Assembly: GCA_015501595.1 (NCBI GenBank) | Contig: JADNRX010001183.1 | Coordinates: 1-13,083, forward strand | Direction: 5' to 3' | Origin: Hymenopellis radicata | Lineage: Eukaryota; Basidiomycota; Agaricomycetes; Agaricales; Physalacriaceae | DNA length: 13,083 bases | Part shown: one piece after another, positions 1 through 8,000 of the stretch | How the letters are laid out: every line of letters starts with the position of its first letter | Numbering within the stretch: position 1 is the stretch's first letter | Position numbers and translations under genes: made by a program | Notes under the pieces: generated by a model | Told to the model about the DNA's origin: nothing | Database searches by the model: none | Seen by the model: only the letters and a program-made list of their open reading frames with translations

Positions 1-47
1 GACTTCCTTCGCAGTAAGATATGCGCCTGTGGCCTGAATTGAGACAG

Positions 48-481
48 GATCAAAGGCTTCAAGCCCTCGACTGCTACGAGCATGGACGTGACCTTTACAG
101 GACTTGTCGCTTCCCAATCTAGCAACGCGCTGAAGGGTGCTTTCATCTTTGCGCGAATGGTGATGGTTTGGAGCTCCTCATTAACCCCAACTCCGGAGAG
201 GCCTCACCGCGAACCGCCCAGCTATCGACAACGGGCGACTCGTCACACGGAGGTAGGTCGATAGTCTTCTGCTTCCCCAACACCGGATATTCGAACGACG
301 ACATGGAGGATCCACTGTTGCTATAGTGGTGGCGGGCGGTATGGAGGTGTGGGCATACTGGCTACTCGACAATGTCGGGAAAAAAGAGGCTGTGGATGAT
401 GCCGATTCCATAGAAGAGTTACTCGTATCTCGACTATGGCCTGGGGCCATACGACTCTGGGAAGAGGGGAAGGAGGGATGA
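48..481 (+). other. Coding-like fragments of an unrecognised gene, possibly decayed
   Basis: Two stretches read like protein rather than noise. One frame runs from 48 to about 252, broken by a single TAG at 120-122, and contains segments such as DQRLQALDCYEHGRDLYR and GDGLELLINPNSGEA. A second frame runs from 257 to a TGA at 479-481 and contains MEVWAYWLLDN and DADSIEELLVSRLWPG. A GT at 253 (GTAGGT) and an AG ending at 326 (GCTATAG) would join the two frames in phase as a 74 nt intron. A further GTAAGA donor lies at position 14. The reading is therefore the 3' end of a plus-strand gene entering from the left edge, with one stop in frame. I do not recognise a family. The minus-strand open frame across 181-525 is serine/proline-rich and looks like a shadow. 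It could all be chance. Confidence 0.25.
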
Positions 482-756
482 TTATGCGTTGTCTGTAAAG
501 ACTGCGAGGCACGTCGAGGGTACACATTGGTAGCCCTGTAGCAAGCCTCTTCTTGCGCGTCTCGGCGAAGCGGACTCGCAACGTCGAATCCGAACTAGTA
601 GAATGTGTGTGCGAGGGCATGTAGAAGATGGGCGTTCTAGTGATGCGGAGCAGAAGGGAAATGGGTCTGCTTTAAACCATGGTATAGCTGTAAAATGACA
701 TACGGCGGACATAGCCATCACGTCTCTTTGCAAAGATATAGGTTTCCTATTTGGTG
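482..756. other. No gene seen
   Basis: Open frames here are short, overlap each other on the minus strand and show no recognisable motif. The stretch leads into the foldback element that starts at 757. Confidence 0.4.
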
Positions 757-1011
757 TACTGTACGGTTTCGACCGCAAGTTCGCATAACGCGTCACGCGG
801 CCTGGGAACCGAACCTAGCTTAAAACATAACGCATCACGGACCTCAAATCCAGGGTCAAATTGCCCAAAATGGCAAAAATTTCGCTCCTGCCTACGGCGG
901 GATGTCCAAATATAGTAATTTGGACCCTTGTGCCTGGTTACGAACTTGTTTCATACAAGTTCGTAGCATAACGCGTCACAGGCGCGAACCTACGGTCGAA
1001 ACCGTACAGTA
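757..1011. mobile_element. MITE-like foldback element with terminal inverted repeats and TA target duplication
   Basis: The left end CTGTACGGTTTCGACCG (from 759) is matched in inverse at the right end by CGGTCGAAACCGTACAG (ending at 1009). The match continues inward to GTTCGC / GCGAAC with only two mismatches, giving terminal inverted repeats of about 26 bp. TA dinucleotides abut both ends (757-758 and 1010-1011), as expected from TA-targeting Tc1/mariner-like transposition. The 251 bp core has no credible open frame, so it would be non-autonomous. Internally it holds three direct copies of CATAACGCRTCAC (784-796, 826-838, 967-979), one next to each terminal repeat. It also holds a perfect 10 bp hairpin (939-948 with 956-965) and a perfect 8 bp hairpin (904-911 with 918-925). 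The family assignment is inferred from the TA duplication and size alone. Confidence 0.8.
784..979 (+). repeat. Three direct copies of a 13-mer inside the foldback element
   Basis: CATAACGCGTCAC occurs at 784-796 and 967-979, and CATAACGCATCAC (one mismatch) at 826-838, all in the same orientation. The outer two lie immediately inside the terminal inverted repeats. Sub-terminal short repeats in non-autonomous DNA transposons often act as transposase binding sites. That role is an inference here. Confidence 0.7.
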
Positions 1012-3180
1012 TTCGGTTTCTCCAGATTTGGATCGGTCTCGATTTTAAGGGCCGCTCCACAGCAGGCCGTAATACTGAAGAAGTAGATTAGCTGTTTGTT
1101 ACCACGCGTTTCGCAAGTGGAAACACAGCAACGATGAGCATCAATACGCGTTGCAAAGCGCCGATATCAACAGCCATCATTCGAGTCATGAGAAGATGTC
1201 AAGTTGATTCAGTCGGTGACATCCCATTTCAAGACCCGCCCGTAGTTCTTATGAGAGTGGCACGTACGTGACGGTACGCGTGGGACGCGAGTGAAAGCCG
1301 CGGCGCGCAGTCGTCTGCGGTTTCGTATCTTGCTCGCACTTTCCGAAAATGGGTCAGATGGCAGTATGACGCGCATTGTCATTCTAGGAACCGAACTGTC
1401 TATCATATTGTTGGGACCCACAAAGTCCTGCCGTACGCATATCACGAGGCTTCCAGTCTCATGAGGCCGTATTCGGAAGGCAATACAATCCGATGCGCGG
1501 ATGATCGTCGAATTGAGCAATGTGCCGAAAGGGAGAACGAAACAAGGAGGCATACACGTAGGGCGCTTTGAGCCTGCTTGGATCAGTCCATGAGAAGGAG
1601 AATCTATGAATAGTTAGCCCGGGGCCCAAAAACCGTAGCAGATATCACACCACGGTCATGCCCGCGTAACAGCTTTTTCGGTGAGTCAGTGTCGCGGTAA
1701 ACCGAAATGCCTCTGTCCATTGACTCAGACCTAGATTTTCCGGGCAATGGCCGCCACTCCAAGACGAGCGAGAGTGGGTCTCACTCCTCTGTTGAAAGAG
1801 AGCATTGCACCCAAGTATGCGTTCTTTCTGATAGACATGTGGTATCTTCAGAGTCGGAAGTTGGTCGATCATTCCAATGGACATATCGCCATACAAAGGA
1901 CAAGGACAGACAGTCCGATCTCGGCCGTCATGCAGCGTGTATGATGCTTGTTTTGCTGTATCTGTGAGTGTTATGACGCAAAGGCGCTTCGAAGGACCCA
2001 CAAGATCCTGGGTGATAGCGACCCTTTCCCTCGACGATGTGGGTTCCATGTGTGGTACAGATGCCACCCACAAAGCGAACACGCGGTGTACGTGAGTCTC
2101 CCATCAATGGGTGTCACACATCGGCGGCAACGATTCAACGAATAAGTCGCTACAAAAGATAATTCCCCATAAGGAGCATCATTAGGCTCCGACTTGAAGA
2201 AAACGAGCCAAAGATCCTTACGACACGCCATAGACTATTTCTGTCCAGTCGTCAATGATGGCGTGGACAACTAAGAATATGGGTTCGCGATACCGAAGAC
2301 TGACTCACCCATCCAAGCATTAAAATAGGGTTACTGCACCCGACGCCAGACCGGTTCCTGCAGCAGGATTGAATTGAATGATGGCTGTGAAATAATGCAA
2401 ACTGGGGAAACGAGTAACGCCGCGTGGAGACCAAGCGGGGGAGATAGAAATGAACCTGTCAAAAGCGCAAAGCCCACGGCAGATTCCGGGATCTAGTTGG
2501 AGGCAGATTATTGCGGGTTTCCTCTGACTCCATCATAGGTTGTAGACAGAAGTCTTATGCAGTAAACCGACATCGGGTTCTGAGATTTCCAGATTAGACA
2601 AGTCCTCCGGTGTACATGTATTGGTAGACAATGCCGTAACCAAAAGAGACGCCTGTGCCCATTTAGGAGAGACGTTAGCGTCAGACATATCGTGGAACGC
2701 GCAATTAATGTCGCACAGACAGCACTAACAAGGAGTACAATCTGTAGCACTAATTTTCAAGCCTGCCAATCGTGGACACTGTGTGTGCATTAGTGCGGCA
2801 CCGAAGTAATTCAAGCGGATCAACTGGCGACTGCTGCCATGGAGGTAGAAAGGAAAGACGTGATAAACGCGATCACAAGCAGACAACCATGTGATCTGCC
2901 GGTCCGATCGGTCCTAGACCTGCCTCAAAGAAGGGTTTCCTCTTGCGGTCACACCAACTTGAAGGATTCTCAAATGAACTCCATTCTTGAGGGGGAGCTT
3001 GCTTGCAGGATGCAACATTACTCTCGGAGGACACGTATAGCCATCGCCACTCGTTGCTGGGATGCAGGCGGCCTGCTTGGGCGTCCGATTCGGTCATTGC
3101 AATCGACATGTCTACTGCAGGCAGGCGCCTCCGTGCGGATACAATCAATCTGACCTTCACTTGTGCTCGAAGATTATCTA
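1012..3180. other. Gene-poor stretch, no recognisable gene
   Basis: About 2.2 kb with only mutually overlapping open frames. The longest are on the minus strand at 1209-1553 (114 codons) and 1645-2082 (145 codons); 2839-3153 on the plus strand has 104 codons. None shows a domain motif, a convincing intron chain or protein-like composition. A short near-repeat (GGACCCACAAAGTCCTG at 1414-1430, GGACCCACAAGATCCTG at 1994-2010) lies within the first two of these frames, but similarity does not extend around it. Its last few hundred bases would be the distal upstream region of the GGPPS gene. Confidence 0.4.
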
Positions 3181-3184
3181 GGGA

Positions 3185-3248
3185 TATATATTCAGGGAGA
3201 TTTTCTCCTCTTCTAACCTCTCCTCATCCTGCGTCCTCTTCAGCTTAA
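3185..3248 (+). promoter_or_regulatory. Core promoter / 5' leader of the GGPPS gene
   Basis: A TATATATT box begins at 3185, about 64 nt before the ATG at 3249. It is followed by a strongly CT-rich tract (3200-3243: TTTTCTCCTCTTCTAACC and onward), typical of pyrimidine-rich leaders upstream of fungal start codons. The ATG context is CTTAAATGTC. The distance from TATA to ATG is short, so the leader would be only a few tens of bases if this TATA is used. Confidence 0.5.
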
Positions 3249-4526
3249 ATGTCTAAACAATTGACCTTCCCAGAATGGAGCGCAGCACATGACTCGGTGC
3301 GAATCACTCCCGATGCTGTGAAAAATTGCCCCTCATGTCTACAGGCGGTTCTCGAGCCATACAATTATGTCCTTTCTAACCCGGGCAAAGATATCCGCGG
3401 AAAAATCCTAGGTGCCTTCAACGACTGGCTCCACGTCCCCGAAGAATCCCTGCGTCATATCTCGCGTATCATGAATATGCTTCACACTGCAAGCCTGTTG
3501 TGAGTATACATCTGCGGGTGTGACCGCGAAGTGCACCACACACTTTTCACCTTGCACAGGATCGATGACATCCAGGACGATTCCAAGTTACGACGTGGGA
3601 AGGCAGGTATGTACCGTGTCTTCGCTCTCTCCATTGACTCTTTTGAGCCACTTTCACGTAGCTGCTCATAGGATCTACGGCTACGCTCAGACAATCAATT
3701 CCGCCAACTACGTCTACTTCCTTGCCTACAAGGAACTCGAGTGCCTGCAACAGGATGCTGTCAAATGCGGTCTTGTATCCATTTTGAATGAGGAGATGCT
3801 GTCCCTTCACCGCGGCCAGGGCATCGAATTGTTCTGGCGAGACCATGGCAGGTGTCCTACTGAGAATGAGTATATCGGCATGGTTAATCAGAGTAAGTTC
3901 ACTGCATACTTTGCTGCCTAGCCCAGGTCTCTCAGTTTCACTAGAAACCGGAGGTTTGTTTCGAATCGGAATCCGCCTCATGATGTCGTGCGCGACAACC
4001 AACACTGAGACGTAAGTGAGTAGTGCATAGCGTCAAATCCTGTACTCATACAGAGGCATCTACGCAGGGATTATATCCCGCTCGCCAACCTCATGGGCGT
4101 CTACTTTCAGATACGGGATGACCTGATGAACCTCCGTAGCAACGACGTGAGTACTATATGAAAACCACCCTTCGCATCTTGAGCACTCATAATGAAAAGT
4201 ATTCGAACAAGAAAGGTTTTGCGGAGGATATCACCGAGGGAAAGTTCTCATTCCCCATCGTCCACTCTCTCAACTTAGCCTTCGAATCGGTCGAAATCCC
4301 GGATTCGGATACGATGGTCTTGAACATCCTCAAACAGCGGCCTACAACACCGACGCTGAAACACCAAGTCATATCATATCTGAAGGACACAACAATGTCC
4401 TTCGAGTATACCGAAAAGGTCCTGAGGGACCTGGAAACGAGGATCCGCGAAGACATTGCAAGGTTGGGCGGGAATAAGGGATTGAGCAATGTTATGGAGG
4501 TCTTGGGGGGAACGAACTCTGCGTAG
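3249..4526 (+). CDS. Geranylgeranyl diphosphate synthase (trans-isoprenyl diphosphate synthase), complete, six exons
   Basis: The enzyme condenses isopentenyl diphosphate with allylic diphosphates to give C20 geranylgeranyl diphosphate, the precursor of diterpenoids, carotenoids and prenylated proteins. Exons by GT-AG junctions are 3249-3499, 3560-3606, 3662-3892, 3945-4011, 4068-4146 and 4200-4526. Together they give 1002 nt and 333 residues, the usual length for fungal GGPPS. The substrate-binding first aspartate motif DDIQD is at residues 86-90, after HTASLLI and before SKLRRGK. NKTGGLFR-type sequence (QKTGGLFR) is at 176-183. The second motif FQIRDD is at 212-217, followed by LMNL, then [19 protein letters not shown] from 226. 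All phases close without a frame break. The fourth intron has two in-frame acceptors; I chose AG at 4066-4067, which gives TDYIPLANL as in the family. The start is the first ATG, 35 residues before [15 protein letters not shown], the normal N-terminus. It converges with the ABC transporter gene. C20 rather than C15 specificity is inferred from family resemblance. Confidence 0.95.
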
Positions 4527-5086
4527 TAAACCTGTTGTTTCCGCCCCTCGCACTAATATCAATCTGTGTTTCATGAGAGCACCGTGTTGAAGTTAAGTAC
4601 TTCTATTCTAGTCACCACTTCGTAATTGAATCGTCGCTGCTACAATCATTGATGGGACTCGCGGTTCGCCAAAATGCGTGTTGTCGTGGCTGAAACTAGC
4701 GCTAGTGGTAAAACATCAGCCCCAACTCATACTCATAGGGTTTCATCAGATCTTACGCCACATTGTTAAGCGCTGGAATTGTCTAGCACTCAAGGTTCGC
4801 TAATTCGTTGATGTTGTCTCGGAGTGCGTTGATGAAAAGGACGATCTCTGTGTAAAACGGCAGCATCCTGCAGGCGTCTACCCAAGCGTCTCAAGCCGCA
4901 CTTTATTACGGAATACCTATCCTCCTGGCAGGGAAACTCCAGAATGCCCAGCACGCCGCCACTCCTCCGACGGCGACGCAACGGCTCAAAACCATGTCTT
5001 CAGTGCAATCTGAATATTAATAAGTAGATCTGTAGAGTACTCGACAGCACGATAGCCCTCGGGCAATGAATGACAATAATATAGTA
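4527..5086. other. Convergent intergenic region between GGPPS and the ABC transporter
   Basis: This region carries both 3' ends. The AT-rich stretch just beyond the transporter stop (5060-5086, read on the minus strand TAATAATACTATATTATTG) could hold its polyadenylation signals. A perfect 12 bp palindrome, ACTAGCGCTAGT, is at 4695-4706. The only coding-like material is a short minus-strand remnant, described separately. Confidence 0.5.
4783..4995 (-). other. Possible two-exon coding remnant, unrecognised
   Basis: On the minus strand, the 27-codon stretch from 4866 down to a TAG at 4783-4785 reads MLPFYTEIVLFINALRDNIN and onward, which is protein-like. It is preceded by AG at 4868-4869. A GTATTC donor at 4916 gives a 49 nt intron that joins in phase to an upstream frame containing GGVLGILEFPCQEDR. 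Upstream of that the frame is arginine-rich and has no clear start. The fragment could be the last exons of a lost gene or chance. It lies downstream of the transporter on the same strand but is not part of it. Confidence 0.2.
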
Positions 5087-8000
5087 TTATTTACGGTGTC
5101 TCAACTTGGCAATAACTGTCGGCATCGCGTTCGGTATACGGAACACGTATGTTAGGAAATAAATCATCGAAACCTAGCCAGCAAGTAAGCAGAGAGTCTC
5201 GACAGAGCAGAACGTTCTCACATTAAACGCAAGGTAGGCCATCAGCAGCCCGAAGTTTCGCCAGTGGTGGTCATACATCATGTTGAAGCTTGCGAGCAAG
5301 AATTGGTCTGTCGTGCGGAATGGACAGAATGCGCAGCTCCCCGATGCTGCTGGATTATGGAGATAGCCGCCAGCGAAGCTGATGAAGGGATCCATGTAAT
5401 CGCCACATGTCATTCCAGACGGCGGGGTAAGGTTGACGAACTCGAGGGGAGCACATTCCAGCTGTTGATTTCCGACCGCTGGGCGTAGGAGGATCAATAA
5501 TAGAACGACGGCAATGCGAATGATAATCAAGTACCTTGAGCAATGATACCCTCGAGCAGGTACGTAAAGGGCGACAGGTGATACATCCACTGCCACCATC
5601 CTAGCTGACTGAATGGTTGTAAAACACCGTTGCTGTTTGTCTAGTAAGTACTCTGACTCCGGATGTCAAAGAGGTTCTGTCGTACAAGATGATCACGAAT
5701 GCAAAGAACGGAACGAATAAGATTCACAGCGATCTCAGCCCTGGGAGCCATCGACGCGACAGCCTTGAATGGGTTTAGTCCAAGAGGAAAGATACAGCAA
5801 GCGAGACGACTGACCAAGGCGAGTGTCATATAGTACAATGGGAATGTCACACCGAGCATTAGATACGTGTATCCGGCACGCGACGTGTCAAATCCAACTA
5901 GCCAGTATATCGTCAAGAACAATACTGAAGATCCCACAATATTCCAGGGAATCTCTGCGAGGAGCTGCGACGTAACGAGGGCCGTCCAATCATACATTCG
6001 GCTTGGGCGCTCGCGGATCTCGTAAACGTTGCGCATGTGAATGTAAGGTACCTGAATCTGGCCGCCCAAAGGTATGCTAGACAGTATCGTGTTATTATTA
6101 GCATAGCGCTAGAGAGCGAGGACCACACCTGATGACCGTTGAGAGGAAAAGAGCCTAATGTGTTTGAGTCAGGCTGGTTGAGGCAAGACAGATGAGTCCT
6201 CACAAAAACTTTGTTCTGTGTCCCTTGCTGGCTGTCCGGGTTCTGGTAGAACGTAACCCCAATGAAGATTCCAGCAAAGGCGTTCAATAACAGCTTCGCT
6301 ACGAGGTACGTCGCGTCTCTCCACTGTGCCGTCAAGCTTCGCTGAAGGAGCAATGCGCATTGAACCGGCCAAGGCGTCGCGAATTCCGAATGCGACTGCG
6401 CCTGAATCGGAGGTTGCCTCCGTCCCTCTTCATGTATATGGTCCAATTCGTGTATGGCCTTCTCGCATTCCGCCGAATTCAACCAGACCTGGTGCCAGTC
6501 TTGAGAACTCTTTGCTGTTGCACCGGCGCCAGTGACCTCCAGCATGAACTCGGCACTATATCAACCCGACCATTTAGAGCCTGTGGCGGAACGAGTGAAC
6601 AGCACTCACGGATTCTCGTCGTGTCGACAAGGACGCGACCCATGACTCTCCAAATAGTTGATCAGAGTTGTCGAGTTCATTCCCAGGTCGCCGAAGTAGA
6701 CAGTCTTGCCTCCTTTTTGTAAGAGGAGTATGCGATCGAAGATGGCAAACAGTTCAGCAGACGGCTATAAACTATTATGTCGAGGTTTCGTCAGTATGAA
6801 TAACCGACTGACCTGATGAATTCTAGCACGACGATGAGTACATATTGAAAGCAAAGAAGCAAGATCACTTACGTGCATAAGATAGCCTGCCCAGCATCTG
6901 CCAAGCTTCGTAAAAAGCTCATAATAGCCCATGAACTCTGCGAGTCTAATCCCGAGGTAGGTTCGTCCAGGAATAGCAGCATTTTCGGCTACAAACAAGA
7001 ATGAGCATGTTATGAAATGAGCGGCCATGGAAAGTACCTTGGCGGCGAGTTCCACGGCGATGGTCAAGCGCTTTCGGTGCTCGATACCCAGAGAACCAAC
7101 AGTTGCATCGGCATAAGATTCCAATCCACACATCCCAAGACATTTATCCACGCTGGAATACACGTCAGGCGGAGCACACAGATAGGAGGTTAGATCATAC
7201 TATGCTTGTTTCTCGCTGACGGGCACACTTTGCGGCTGTCTGAGCATCACCGAGAACAGGAGCGCCTCACGCACAGTTGAGAACGGCTCATGCGTATCCA
7301 TCTGTTGACAATACCCACTACCGAAAGGCACGTCAGATGCACGGCCAGTGACAACAGTGCCAATAAAAAGACGCACGTTTGAGCTTGGAAGTCAAAAGGA
7401 AGCACATGTCCATTAACGAACATATTACCCGTGAGAACTCCAGTCGTCGTGCGTTGTGCAAGGACGTTTAACAGCGTCGTCTTCCCCGCACCCGACTCGC
7501 CCATTAAGGCTGTAAGCTTCCCTGGAACGACGCATCCCGAGATGTCGTCTAGAAGCTGCCGTTCGCTGTGATGCGAGATGGGAACGCGGTAGTTGATGTG
7601 TTGCCATGAGAAGACGTCCTTCATCACAGGCGCCTCGACAGTCGGCTTTTCGGGTTCCGCACGCGAAGCCAATGCTATCGCCTCGCCCTCCGTAGCAACA
7701 GCTTCTTCGTCCTCGTGCGGATGTAAGGTCTGAAGCTGTGTACCTCGTTTGAAGAGGAGCACCGACTGGAGAGCCGTGAGTATGAGAGGGCGACGAGGTA
7801 CACGACCAAGAAAGCGATGTTGATGCCCAGATACTACAAAGCAAGTGGATGAACACGGCGTCGAGATGGATCACAGATTGAAGCCTACCAGCCACACGTT
7901 GTCGTACGAGTAGTCGAATGAAAGCTTGAGGAATCTTGCCCCATCAACTGTCGACTGCGCAGGTATGGACCCTATGACTGTGCAGACTTGGTTCTCGAGA

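Noticed and set aside
1209..2082. Two long minus-strand frames (1209-1553, 1645-2082) sharing DFVGPN / DLVGPS peptides
   Set aside because: The shared 17 nt (two mismatches) does not extend on either side, composition is not protein-like, and no introns or domain motifs support a gene. The similarity is probably chance.
3662..3671. Later acceptor (AG at 3670-3671) for GGPPS intron 2
   Set aside because: It puts [15 protein letters not shown] out of frame; the AG at 3660-3661 keeps it in frame and gives [13 protein letters not shown] as in the family.
3547..4005. 152-codon minus-strand frame opposite the GGPPS gene
   Set aside because: It is antisense to GGPPS exons and introns whose motifs and phases are unambiguous, and it has no motif of its own.
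4695..4706. Perfect 12 bp palindrome ACTAGCGCTAGT
   Set aside because: It is short, has no spacing partner or conserved context, and lies in a spacer. There is no basis for calling an operator or terminator.
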